DNA of 64,000 bases, from assembly GCA_963813485.1 (NCBI GenBank), contig CAWEZE010000011.1:124001-188000 (forward strand). Direction: 5' to 3'. The position numbers and the translations under genes were made by a program. Below the pieces are notes generated by a model. That model saw nothing but the letters and a program-made list of their open reading frames with translations, did not search any database and had not been told where the DNA came from. Below are positions 53,742-62,092 of this stretch, one piece after another. How positions within the stretch are numbered: the stretch's first letter is position 1; the number at the start of each line of letters is the position of its first letter. Origin of the DNA: DASQUK01 sp963813485 (GTDB lineage: Bacteria; Actinomycetota; Acidimicrobiia; Acidimicrobiales; VFJN01).

Positions 53742-54680
53742 TCAGACGGCCAGGAGGTCGCGGGCGCCCGTGTCGGACGACGGGTGGCGCAGCTTCGACA
53801 TCGCCCGCGCCTCGATCTGGCGGATGCGCTCGCGAGTGAGGTTGAAGTGCTCGCCCACCTCTTCGAGTGTGCGGGGCTCGCCGCGATCGAGCCCGAAGCG
53901 CAGCTTGAGGATCTCGCGCTCGCGCTCGTCTAGTGGCGCCAGCAACCGGTTGATCTCCTCGGGTAGCAGCGCCGTTGCCGCCACTTCGAACGGCGACTCG
54001 GCCGAGCGATCCTCGACGACGTCGCCGAGCTCGGCGTCGCCGTCCTCGCGCAGCGGCTCGGACAGCGACAGGGGTTCGGCCGCGAACCGCAGGGCCTCGG
54101 TCACCTTGTCCTCGGGCATTTCGACCTCGGCCGAGAGCTCGGACAATGTCGCAGGACGACCGAGCTTCAGCTCGAGCCGGGCCCGCGCCTTCTGCAGCCG
54201 GGCGAGCGTGTCGCCGGCGTGGACCGGCAGCCTGATCGTGCGGCCGGTGTTGGCGATGCCCCGGGTGATCGCCTGCCGGATCCACCACGTGGCATACGTG
54301 GAGAACTTGAAGCCCTTGCGCCAGTCGAACTTCTCGACCGCGTGCATCAGGCCGAGGTTGCCCTCCTGGATCAGATCGAGCAGCGGCAGGCCCGACGCCT
54401 GGTACTTCTTGGCGATCGACACGACGAGTCGCAGGTTCGATTGCACGAAGGTGCGTTCCGCGTCCTCGCCGTCGCGAGCGCAGCGGCGCAGCTCACGCTT
54501 GCGGCCGGGCGACAGCGTGCCGGCGCCGGCTTCGAGGTCGACGCGGGCCGCATTGCCGGCTTCGATCGCCTGGGCGAGGCGAACCTCGTCGTCCTTGGTG
54601 AGCAGCGGGTACTGCCCGATGTCGGTGAGGTACAGCCGAACGAGATCTTCTTCGTCGCGCTCGACGCGCTCCTTGGGCAA
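53742..54680 (-). CDS. Sigma-70 factor, principal-like (group 1/2)
   Basis: A 312-residue sigma factor. Region 1.2 starts DLVRLYLTDIGQYPLLTKDD; region 2 holds RLVVSIAKKYQASGLPLLDL and the DNA-melting block KGFKFSTYATWWIRQAITRG; region 3 follows, and region 4.2 is RTLEEVGEHFNLTRERIRQI. Region 1.1 is absent and the length is that of HrdB-related group 2 factors (for example mycobacterial SigB). The start is read as TTG after AAGGAACAACC; an upstream extension is possible because the frame remains open. It is divergent from the next sigma factor and convergent with the ClC gene. It may supply alternative promoter choice in stationary phase or stress. Confidence 0.92.
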   Translation of the reverse strand: MPKERVERDEEDLVRLYLTDIGQYPLLTKDDEVRLAQAIEAGNAARVDLEAGAGTLSPGRKRELRRCARDGEDAERTFVQSNLRLVVSIAKKYQASGLPLLDLIQEGNLGLMHAVEKFDWRKGFKFSTYATWWIRQAITRGIANTGRTIRLPVHAGDTLARLQKARARLELKLGRPATLSELSAEVEMPEDKVTEALRFAAEPLSLSEPLREDGDAELGDVVEDRSAESPFEVAATALLPEEINRLLAPLDEREREILKLRFGLDRGEPRTLEEVGEHFNLTRERIRQIEARAMSKLRHPSSDTGARDLLAV

Positions 54681-54995
54681 CGGTTGTTCCTTCTCGCCTG
54701 TCGCTTCGGTGAGTGGGGAGCTCGCGCCCTCTCGTTCGCAGCGATGCGTGTGGCGGCGGAGCTCAATGCACCGGAGAACCCGGAGCGCCGTTCACGATAC
54801 CGGGACGGTCAAGGCCGACCACCGTCGCGACGCGATTCGTCGACACCATCTCGTTGTACCTACTCAATGTGTTTCTCGACGACAGCCCGCGCTAATTCGC
54901 TAAGGTGCCCGCCGGGGGGAGGTAGCCCGCTGGAACCGTCAATGGCACACACACCGATCGCGCCCATGATCTGAGCAATCGGGGAGGGCAACGGC
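54681..54995. other. Gene-free gap between two divergent sigma factor genes
   Basis: About 315 bp with no credible ORF. The middle is somewhat less GC-rich (around TTGTACCTACTCAATGTG) and probably contains promoters for both sigma factor genes, but no -35/-10 pair with correct spacing is convincing. A GGGGAGG ribosome-binding site lies just before the rightward GTG start. Confidence 0.4.
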
Positions 54996-55604
54996 GTGCT
55001 CATCCACACACGGACTCAACCTGCCGGCGCGACCACGCTCACGGCCAGACGCCAGCGTGGCCTGGAACTGGGTCGCCTCGTCTCGGAGGCCCGGCAGGGT
55101 TCGATCAAGGCCTTCGACGACATCTACCGCTCACTGGCCGGCCAGGTGGCTTCGTATCTCCGGTGGCACCGTGCCACCGATCCAGATGGCCTCACGAACG
55201 ACGTGTTTGCCCAGGTGCATCGCAATCTTCCGCGGTTCGAGGGTGACGAGCATGGGTTCCGGTCGTGGGTGTTCACGATCGCCCACCACCGCATGATCGA
55301 CGACCGGCGGCGGGCCAATCGCCAGCCGCGTGTGCAGGACGACCTAGGGGTCGAGGAGCACATGGGACTGGGCGATGTCGAGGACGACGCGTTCGCCGTG
55401 CTCGCGCACGACCGCGTGCGCGACCTGTTGACGGTGCTGTCCCCCGACCAGCGCGACGTGGTCCTGCTGCGCATCATCGCCGACCTGTCCGTGGAAGAGG
55501 TTGCCCAGATGCTCGACAAGCGGGAGGGCGCCATCAAGGCCCTCCAGCACCGTGCGCTGGCCGCCCTTCGTCGCCATCTCGACCGCATGGCAGGGGCGGC
55601 GTAG
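54996..55604 (+). CDS. ECF-type RNA polymerase sigma factor
   Basis: A 202-residue sigma factor with only regions 2 and 4, as in ECF factors. Region 2: EARQGSIKAFDDIYRSLAGQ through NDVFAQVHRNLPRFEGDEHG and FRSWVFTIAHHRMIDDRRRA. Region 4: LSPDQRDVVLLRIIADLSVE and EEVAQMLDKREGAIKALQHR. The GTG start has GGGGAGG 8 bases upstream. The next gene, 56 bp downstream, encodes a single-TM protein with a cytoplasmic N-terminus and is a good candidate for its anti-sigma factor. Confidence 0.9.
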   Translation: MLIHTRTQPAGATTLTARRQRGLELGRLVSEARQGSIKAFDDIYRSLAGQVASYLRWHRATDPDGLTNDVFAQVHRNLPRFEGDEHGFRSWVFTIAHHRMIDDRRRANRQPRVQDDLGVEEHMGLGDVEDDAFAVLAHDRVRDLLTVLSPDQRDVVLLRIIADLSVEEVAQMLDKREGAIKALQHRALAALRRHLDRMAGAA

Positions 55605-55660
55605 ATCCCGCTCGCTCACAGGCATATCCCAAGCACGAAGCGTGGCGTTCACCTGATCAG

Positions 55661-56635
55661 ATGGGTGATCTCAGCGAACGTGACGTGGAGGATGTCCTCG
55701 GGGGCGTGCAGCCCCCGGGTCGTGACGACCTCGCGCACGTCGTCGAGCTGACCACGTGGTTGCACGTCAGTCGCGAGATCGAGCCGCCACCGGCCATGCG
55801 CGACGACCTGTTCTGCCAGATCGAGGACGGCCTCTGGACGTACCAGCGATCGTCCCGTCGGGCGCCGGCGCATCTGCGGCACCGCCGAACGACGACGCGC
55901 CGATTGGTGCGGGAGACGCTGGCGGGCTCCGGCCGGCCGATCGCCAGCGTCGCGACCGCCGCCGTCCTGCTCGTGGGCGTGATCCTGGCGGTGCGGGCAG
56001 GCGGTCCGACGCGCGAGCCGTCGGCGTTCGTCTCGCCGGCGGCCCAGGGCCTCCCAACGACCGTCGCCGACGCGCCCGCCACCACCACGACCGCCGCTCC
56101 GACGACGACGCCGCCCCGGGAAAGCGAATCCCAGGCGCGCGCCGACACCGACTCCGAGCAGCCGTCGACCACCGAGGGGACCACGGAGTCGCCCGCGTCC
56201 CCGGACCCGACGTCGGCCGCGCCGCAGTCCCGGGACCATGACGGCACGACGCCGCCGACGACCGAGAAGCGCCGCGGCGAGCACGACGACGACGGCGCCA
56301 CCGCCGAGGCGGACCAGAATTCGGCCGGTGGCCGCGTGCAGTCACCGCCACCGTCGGACCCCACCGAGGACGAGGTGCCGTGGGACCTGCCGCTGTCCGG
56401 TTGGGATTTCGACTTGTCCGAGTGGTCCCCCGCCAAGGACCTCTGGGCCGCAGTGGACGACACCGGGGACATGCGGGAGGCGGTGGGCTCCGAGGATGAC
56501 GCCCCGACCGGCGACGACGAGGGGAACGATGATCGTGGCGAGGACGACGAGAGCGAGCGTGGTTTCGTCAAGGACGGCGTGAGCGGGCGCCGAGACACCC
56601 GCCACGCTGAGCGGGAAGGCGGCTCGTCCGACTGA
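55661..56635 (+). CDS. Single-TM protein, probable anti-sigma factor
   Basis: A 324-residue protein of unknown family. Residues 1-100 are cytoplasmic-like (LSERDVEDVLGGVQPPGRDD and LTTWLHVSREIEPPPAMRDD), one membrane segment lies at about 105-122 (ASVATAAVLLVGVILAV), and the rest is a long external tail of low complexity, rich in Thr, Pro, Ser, Asp and Glu, with a WDLPLSGWDFDLSEW motif near 250. This layout and its location right after an ECF sigma gene suggest an anti-sigma factor. The tail probably reaches across the cell wall. Its TGA stop is the first three bases of repeat copy D. Confidence 0.65.
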   Translation: MGDLSERDVEDVLGGVQPPGRDDLAHVVELTTWLHVSREIEPPPAMRDDLFCQIEDGLWTYQRSSRRAPAHLRHRRTTTRRLVRETLAGSGRPIASVATAAVLLVGVILAVRAGGPTREPSAFVSPAAQGLPTTVADAPATTTTAAPTTTPPRESESQARADTDSEQPSTTEGTTESPASPDPTSAAPQSRDHDGTTPPTTEKRRGEHDDDGATAEADQNSAGGRVQSPPPSDPTEDEVPWDLPLSGWDFDLSEWSPAKDLWAAVDDTGDMREAVGSEDDAPTGDDEGNDDRGEDDESERGFVKDGVSGRRDTRHAEREGGSSD

Positions 56636-56794
56636 GGACGTGAGCGGATAGGCACGTCCTCTTGGCTCACGGTGGTCAGCGCTGCCGTGGAGCCGAGCGT
56701 TGAGCTGGCGGTCGACCGCCAGCTCAACAGCTCGGCTCCCCGGCAGCGCTGACCACGTGAACCAAGAGGACGTGCCTACCGCTCAGGCTCCTAG
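56633..56794. repeat. Interspersed repeat, copy D: mirror-image hybrid
   Basis: Two copies of the right half of the element face each other. The left arm runs from TGAGGACGTGAGCGGATAGG to the centre GGCGGTCGACCGCC; the right arm is its reverse complement ending CTACCGCTCAGGCTCCTAG. The arms are about 81 bp and nearly identical, so the whole unit can fold into one long hairpin. It gives the TGA of the anti-sigma-like gene and the TAG of the convergent gene. Confidence 0.92.
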
Positions 56795-57375
56795 GACCCG
56801 GAGCCGGCGATGCCGCCGGCCGCCACCAGGAGCGTCTCGAGCCGCAGTTGGTGGGACGAGGCCCGCTCGACATCGGCGTCGGACCGGAGCTGCGCCTGGA
56901 GCAGCGCCTCGCCCACGTGCCAGTGGTCCAGCTGGTCGGAACGGACCAGGCGGAGCGCTCGCATCGCGGGCCCATCACTGATGGGCGAGGTGTGGTCGAG
57001 GTGGTGTTGGTAGGCGCTCGCGGCGTGGGGCACGAGCACCCGGTAGGCGCCGACCAGCTTCTCGATCGTGAGCTCGGCCGCCTCCGGAGCCGCGAGGGCG
57101 TCGACGAAGGCCACGAGCGCGGGGTTGGGTGGCGCCACGAAGGAGTCGACACCGGTCTCACCAATCACCGGAAGCAGGTCGTGCCACAGCTCGGCGTGCC
57201 AGCCGTGCTGCCGGCTGTGCGTGGCCAGGGCGGCCTTCACGGCCGGTTCGGGCACCGCCACGGTCCAGCCGCCCAGGATCTCGAACGCCCGCATCTCGAT
57301 CCAGCAGTAGTGGCCGATGCGCCGGGCGCTGGCCTCGAGCGACAAGGGTGCGCGTGACGCTGACAGTCCGCTCAT
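56791..57375 (-). CDS. Hypothetical helical protein, ferritin-like pattern
   Basis: An unrecognised 194-residue protein, strongly alpha-helical. It has several His and Glu pairs (HYCWIEMRAFEILGGW, HSRQHGWHAELWHDLLP and YQHHLDHTSPISDGP; and LVRSDQLDHWHVGEALLQAQ) spaced as in ferritin-like four-helix bundles, so a metal site is possible but unproven. The stop codon is provided by the right end of repeat copy D. The start ATG overlaps in another frame with the extended end of the EamA gene upstream. Confidence 0.6.
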   Translation of the reverse strand: MSGLSASRAPLSLEASARRIGHYCWIEMRAFEILGGWTVAVPEPAVKAALATHSRQHGWHAELWHDLLPVIGETGVDSFVAPPNPALVAFVDALAAPEAAELTIEKLVGAYRVLVPHAASAYQHHLDHTSPISDGPAMRALRLVRSDQLDHWHVGEALLQAQLRSDADVERASSHQLRLETLLVAAGGIAGSGS

Positions 57376-58306
57376 CTGCCGTCAGTTTCGCACGGCGTCG
57401 TTCGCCGCGCCTCGCCAGCATCGGGGCGACAACCTCCGCCAGCACCACGGCGATCAGGATGAGCCCACCCCCCGCCACCACCGCGGCCGTGAGCGGCTCG
57501 TCGACCAGCGCGCTCAACAGAGCGGCGAACACCGGCTCGAGCAGCAGGATGATCGCGGCGCGCGACGGGCTCACTACGCGCTGCGCCCAGACCATCGCCA
57601 GGAACGCCACGGCGGTGGCGAACACACCGGTGAAGGCAGCGGCCGCGAGGGCCCCGCCGTCGAGGTCGAAGCCGCCGTGGACGGCCGCGGGGATGAGGCA
57701 GGCGCCCCCGACCGTGGCCAGCTGCACGGTGGTGAGCCGGACGGCATCGTGGCGGGGGGCGATAGAGCCCAGGAAGACGAGATGGGCGGCGAACGCCACC
57801 GCGCATCCGAGCGTCAGCACCTCGCCCCGGCCGAAGCCGCTGTCGGCGCCCCCGGTGAGCAGGACCAGCCCGGCGACGGCAAGAACCACCCCGACGAGCG
57901 TGAGCGGGTGCGGGGGCTGCCTGGTGGTCGCGTACGAGATGAAGGGCACGAACACGACGAGCATGTAGGTGATGAACGCAGATGTGGCCGCAGTCGTGTA
58001 TTGCAGGCCCACGGTCTGGAGCACGTAACCGGCAAGCAGCAAGAGGCCGGCGAGGACGCCGTCTCGGAGCTCACCGGGGGTGCGGGCCCAGCGAGTGTCC
58101 CGCTGGGCCCTCCGCACCGCCGTCCGGCGATGGGCGACGAGGCCGAGCACGGCGGCCCCGATGACGAAGCGAACCGAAAGGAATGGCAGCGGGTCGATCC
58201 GCTCGACCGCGTCCTGGACCACGAGGAAGGTCGTGCCGAAGAAGAACGCGGCCACCACCAGCGCCGCGTCGGCCTGCCGAGCGCGGTGTTGCGACGGTTC
58301 TCGCAT
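57158..58306 (-). CDS. EamA/DMT-family transporter
   Basis: A membrane protein with ten helices and two EamA repeats, starting after AGGAGGGTG. First repeat: ADAALVVAAFFFGTTFLVVQ near residue 11; second: LTLGCAVAFAAHLVFLGSIA near 170, ending LILIAVVLAEVVAPMLARRG near 293. The family exports amino acids, nucleotides or similar metabolites; the substrate is unknown. The conserved part ends near 57400, but the frame continues for ~75 low-quality residues across the start of the next gene. A one-base change near 57385 would end it at a TGA just before that gene's ATG, which is probably the real ending. Confidence 0.8.
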   Translation of the reverse strand: MREPSQHRARQADAALVVAAFFFGTTFLVVQDAVERIDPLPFLSVRFVIGAAVLGLVAHRRTAVRRAQRDTRWARTPGELRDGVLAGLLLLAGYVLQTVGLQYTTAATSAFITYMLVVFVPFISYATTRQPPHPLTLVGVVLAVAGLVLLTGGADSGFGRGEVLTLGCAVAFAAHLVFLGSIAPRHDAVRLTTVQLATVGGACLIPAAVHGGFDLDGGALAAAAFTGVFATAVAFLAMVWAQRVVSPSRAAIILLLEPVFAALLSALVDEPLTAAVVAGGGLILIAVVLAEVVAPMLARRGERRRAKLTADERTVSVTRTLVARGQRPAHRPLLLDRDAGVRDPGRLDRGGARTGREGRPGHAQPAARLARRAVARPASGDW

Positions 58307-58405
58307 CGACACCCTCCTGCGGCGGGAGCGGGACGGCGGCTTCGGACACGGCACCTCACATCGAGCATTCACGCGGGGACTGGCAGTGTTGCTAATACTG
58401 GTGCG

Positions 58406-60133
58406 GTGCGTCCTGCTCGCAGATCGCACGGCTGGGGGATCCTGGCACGGGCGAGCGTCGTGTTTGGCTTGGTGGTGGCCTCCCTGGCCGCATGCTCGAG
58501 CGAGCCGTCGAACGAGGCCGCCGAGGCCTCTGTCGAGGTCCTGGCATCCGTGCACATACCCGTTGAGGACACCGTCGTCGTTCCCACTTCGACCGCCGCA
58601 GGGCTGGCGGCGGCAACGAGCAGCACGCTGTACGAGCACTCGCCGCTCGTGCTGCTGGCCTCCGAGGCAGATGTAGCGGGCCAGGCCCGAGCGGCGTCGA
58701 TGGCGGTCGGCCTGGGTGGACCGCTGCTGCTGGCGCCCGCTGCGGCGGACCCTGCCCAGAGCGCTCCGGTGCGCGAGGAGCTCGCACGCCTGGGGCCTCA
58801 GGCGATCCTGAGCTTCGGCGACGAAGCCACCCGCTGGGCGCAGCAAGCCGACCTGGGCGTGCCCGTCGTTGCCCCGGCCGACATGGGTGACGTCGAGGAC
58901 GCTACCGGTCGCGATTTCGGCGACGACCAAGCCGTGGCGCCCGACCAGCTGATCGACGCCGTCGCCTCCCTCGAACCGGACCAGACGCCGCTGCTGACCG
59001 TCGACGGCGCCGGTGCCGGCGCGAACGCCAGCACGACGAGTACAGAGGACGGCGAAGCCGAGCCGCCGACCGCGGCCGATCTGCCACGGGTGGCGCCCGA
59101 TGCGCCCCTGGACACGCTGCTGGTTCTCGTGGCCCGCGATCCCGCGTCGCTGGCGGCGGCCGCGACGGCCAGGGCCAGCGGAGCGCGGCTCATGACCGTC
59201 GCCAACCCCGATCCTCGCACCGACCCCAAGGTCATCGCAGCGCTGGCCGCGGAGCCACCCGGACAGGTCGTGGCGCTCGGAACCGCCTTCGGCTCGCCGG
59301 AGACGCTCCGCTACCGCCTCGACGTCGCCGCCAGCGGCGTGGAGCTGCCCGGCGGCGGGCAGATTCTCTACCCCGGACGACAGATGGTCGCCCTCTACGG
59401 CCACCCGGGCACGCCCGCGCTCGGAGTTCTGGGGGAGCAGGGCGTCGACGCTGCCGTCGCCCGCGCCCAGCAGATGGCGGCGGACTACCAGCCATTGGTC
59501 GACGTGCCCGTGGTTCCCGCCTTCGAGATCATCACCACCGTCGCGTCCAGCGGGGCCGGGCCCGACGGGAACTACTCGTACGAGGCACCTGTCGACCTCG
59601 TGCGTCCCTGGGTCGATGCCGCAGGCCAGGCGGGCGTCTACGTCCTGCTCGACCTGCAGCCCGGGCGCACTGACTTCCTCACCCAGGCCAAGCGCTACGA
59701 GGAGCTGCTTGCCCGGCCGTACGTGGGGCTGGCGCTCGACCCGGAGTGGCGTTTGCAGCCGAACCAGCGCCACCTGGCCCAGATCGGCTCGGTGACGGCC
59801 GGCGAGGTCAACACCGTTGTCACGTGGCTGGCGGACCTCACCCGGGCCCACAAGCTGCCGCAGAAGCTGCTCATGCTGCACCAGTTCCAGCTGCAGATGA
59901 TCAGCGACCGGGGGGCCGTGGACACCAGCCGCGACGAGCTGGCGGTGCTGATCCACGCCGACGGCTTCGGTTCGCCCGGCGCCAAGTTCGACACCTGGAA
60001 CCTGATGCACACCAGCCCGCCGCCCAACGTGTGGTGGGGCTGGAAGAACTTCATCGACGAGGACAGCCCGACCTTCACGCCCGCCGAGACCATGGCCATC
60101 GAGCCGCGGCCCTTGTTCGTGTCGTACCAATAA
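58406..60133 (+). CDS. Large lipoprotein of unknown function
   Basis: A 575-residue exported protein. The N-terminus is basic (VRPARRSHGW), the hydrophobic core SVVFGLVVASLAACSSE ends in a lipobox with Cys near 30. Residues about 45-330 show a repeated alpha/beta pattern reminiscent of cell-wall-binding repeat-2-like domains (LVLLASEADVAGQARAASMA and LARLGPQAILSFGDEA). From about 360 a TIM-barrel-like part follows (VYVLLDLQPGRTDFLTQAKR, VGLALDPEWRL and LPQKLLMLHQFQLQMI), which may be glycosidase-like. No catalytic residues are assigned. GTG is chosen; TAATAC lies 8 bases before it and hints at a leaderless mRNA. The TAA stop is the first codon of repeat copy E. Confidence 0.75.
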   Translation: MRPARRSHGWGILARASVVFGLVVASLAACSSEPSNEAAEASVEVLASVHIPVEDTVVVPTSTAAGLAAATSSTLYEHSPLVLLASEADVAGQARAASMAVGLGGPLLLAPAAADPAQSAPVREELARLGPQAILSFGDEATRWAQQADLGVPVVAPADMGDVEDATGRDFGDDQAVAPDQLIDAVASLEPDQTPLLTVDGAGAGANASTTSTEDGEAEPPTAADLPRVAPDAPLDTLLVLVARDPASLAAAATARASGARLMTVANPDPRTDPKVIAALAAEPPGQVVALGTAFGSPETLRYRLDVAASGVELPGGGQILYPGRQMVALYGHPGTPALGVLGEQGVDAAVARAQQMAADYQPLVDVPVVPAFEIITTVASSGAGPDGNYSYEAPVDLVRPWVDAAGQAGVYVLLDLQPGRTDFLTQAKRYEELLARPYVGLALDPEWRLQPNQRHLAQIGSVTAGEVNTVVTWLADLTRAHKLPQKLLMLHQFQLQMISDRGAVDTSRDELAVLIHADGFGSPGAKFDTWNLMHTSPPPNVWWGWKNFIDEDSPTFTPAETMAIEPRPLFVSYQ

Positions 60134-60269
60134 GGAGCCGAGCGGATAGGGCGGTTCGTGCAGCCTACGCGGGGGAATTTGGCGGTCGACCACCAGCTCA
60201 ACAGCTCGGGTCCCCGGCAGCGCTGACCACCGTGAGCCAAGAGGACGTGCCTATCCGCTCAGGCCCTAG
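60131..60269 (+). repeat. Interspersed 140-bp repeat, copy E
   Basis: A full copy from TAAGGAGCCGAGCGGATAGG to CTATCCGCTCAGGCCCTAG. Its first three bases are the stop codon of the large lipoprotein gene. It lies between that gene and the convergent nadE gene, whose stop is 65 bp further on. Confidence 0.92.
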
Positions 60270-60307
60270 GTGGTCGCCGGCCGCCCAATAGGTGGTCGCC
60301 GGCCGCC
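60268..60307. repeat. Short tandem duplication next to copy E
   Basis: AGGTGGTCGCCGGCCGCC occurs twice, separated by four bases, beginning in the last two bases of repeat copy E. It may have arisen when the element inserted or by slippage. Confidence 0.7.
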
Positions 60308-60333
60308 GCCGGCGGTACCTCCCCCCTCGAAGT

Positions 60334-62055
60334 TCAGCCGCGATAGCGGTTGGTGATGGGCAGGCGCCGGTCCTTGCCGAAGGCCTTGGTCGTGATCCGC
60401 ACGCCGGGTGGGGTCTGCCGACGCTTGTACTCCGATACGTCGACCAGCCTGGTGACGCGCTCCACCAGATCCGGATCGAAGCCCATCGCCACGAGGTCGG
60501 CGCGAGTGCGATCGTGCTCCACGTATGCCTCGAGGATCGGGTCGAGCACGTCGTAGGGCGGGATCGACTGGTCGTCGCGCTGGTCGGGGCGGAGCTCTGC
60601 GGAGGGGGGCTTGGCAAGCACGTCCTCGGGTATCAGGGGGCGTCCCGCCCGGGCGTTGCGGTCGCGTGCCAGCTCGTAGACAAGCGTCTTGGGCACGTCC
60701 TTTATCACCGCGAAGCCGCCGGCCGTGTCGCCGTAGAGCGTCGAGTAGCCGACCGCCATCTCGCTCTTGTTGCCGGTGGTGAGCACCAGCCAGCCCGGGA
60801 ACTTGTTGGACAGCGCCATCAGCAGCACGCCGCGGATGCGGGGCTGGATGTTCTCCTCGGCGAGGCCGGGCTCGAGCCCGGCAAAGCTCGGCGCCAGCAT
60901 CTCGAGCAGTACCGCGTGTGCCGGCTCGATGGTGATGACCCGTGACTCGATGCCCAGCTCGGCGCACAGCTTCTCGGCGTCGGTGATCGAGTGATCGGAC
61001 GAGTAGCGAGACGGCATGAGGACCCCGTGCACGTGCTCGGGGCCGAGGGCATCGGTGGCGATGAGCGCCACCAGGGACGAATCGATCCCGCCGGAAAGGC
61101 CAATGGCGACGTCGGTGAACCCGTTCTTCCGAACGTAGTCACGGGTGCCGAGCACGAGCGCCTCGTAGATCTCGCGTACCGGCGCCATGACCTCGACCAC
61201 CGGCGGGTGGCGCTTGTCTGCGGGGTCCGTCACCCGGGGTGAAGAGGAGATCTCGACCACCGGCAGCGGGTCCTCGGTCGCCCGACCTCGGGGATCGAGC
61301 AGGCGCTTGCGGAACACGGGCATGACCTCGACGTCGCAGACCACCGTCTGCTCCTCGAACTGGGCCGCCCGGACCAACAGCTCGCCCTGGGCGTCGAACA
61401 CCATCGAGGCGCCGTCGAAGATCAGCTCGTCCTGCCCGCCCACCTGGTTCACGTAGACCAGCGCGCAGGAGGCGTCGGACGCCCGGGTGGCCAGCATGCG
61501 CTCGCGCTCGGCCAGCCGGTTGGCGTAGTACGGCGAGGCGTTGATGTTCACGACGAGCTCGGCACCGCCGGCCGCCTGGGCTGCGATGGGCCCCGTGGGG
61601 CTGAATGCGTCCTCGCAGATCGATACGCCCACCCGGACGCCCCCGACCGCCACCAGCGGCGCTGTGCCGGTACCGGGGGCGAAGTAGCGCTGCTCGTCGA
61701 ACACCGCATAGTTGGGCAGCAGGCGCTTGTGGTAGACGCCCTGCACCTCGCCGTACGCGCACACGGCGGCCGCGTTGTAGAGGTCGCGGTCGGCGTCCAC
61801 GAACCCGAGCACCGCCGCACAGCCGCCGCTGACGGCTGCAACCCGATCGAGCGCCGCCCGGTTGTCGGTGATGAAACCGGGCTTGAGCAGCAGGTCTTCG
61901 GGTGGGTACCCGGTGAGTGCCAGCTCCGGGAACACCGCCAGGTCGCAGCCCTGCGCCTCGGCGTCGGCGAGGGCAGCGACGACCCGCTCGACGTTGCCCT
62001 CGAGATCGCCGACCGTCGTGTTGATCTGGCAGAGCGCCAAACGCAACCGCGTCAC
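60334..62055 (-). CDS. nadE: Glutamine-dependent NAD+ synthetase
   Basis: A 573-residue enzyme that makes NAD+ from deamido-NAD, ATP and glutamine. The N-terminal nitrilase domain has the Glu in FPELALTGYPPEDLL near residue 42, Lys in YHKRLLPNY near 107 and Cys in VGVSICEDAFSPTG near 146. The C-terminal synthetase domain has the ATP loop IGLSGGIDSSLVALIATDAL near 295, NIQPRIRGVLLMALSNKF near 370 and TTGNKSEMAVGYSTLYGD near 395. The GTG start is the first that begins the nitrilase domain (TRLRLALCQINTTVGD). It is divergent from glnE with 37 bp between the starts. Confidence 0.95.
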   Translation of the reverse strand: MTRLRLALCQINTTVGDLEGNVERVVAALADAEAQGCDLAVFPELALTGYPPEDLLLKPGFITDNRAALDRVAAVSGGCAAVLGFVDADRDLYNAAAVCAYGEVQGVYHKRLLPNYAVFDEQRYFAPGTGTAPLVAVGGVRVGVSICEDAFSPTGPIAAQAAGGAELVVNINASPYYANRLAERERMLATRASDASCALVYVNQVGGQDELIFDGASMVFDAQGELLVRAAQFEEQTVVCDVEVMPVFRKRLLDPRGRATEDPLPVVEISSSPRVTDPADKRHPPVVEVMAPVREIYEALVLGTRDYVRKNGFTDVAIGLSGGIDSSLVALIATDALGPEHVHGVLMPSRYSSDHSITDAEKLCAELGIESRVITIEPAHAVLLEMLAPSFAGLEPGLAEENIQPRIRGVLLMALSNKFPGWLVLTTGNKSEMAVGYSTLYGDTAGGFAVIKDVPKTLVYELARDRNARAGRPLIPEDVLAKPPSAELRPDQRDDQSIPPYDVLDPILEAYVEHDRTRADLVAMGFDPDLVERVTRLVDVSEYKRRQTPPGVRITTKAFGKDRRLPITNRYRG

Positions 62056-62092
62056 GACCTCAAGGGTACGGGGCGGGGTGCAGACTCGGGGT

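Noticed and set aside
58307..60193. Very long leftward open frame continuing upstream of the EamA gene
   Set aside because: It is antisense to the large lipoprotein gene, has His/Asp/Arg-rich composition without domains, and the EamA start is fixed by AGGAGGGTG and family length.
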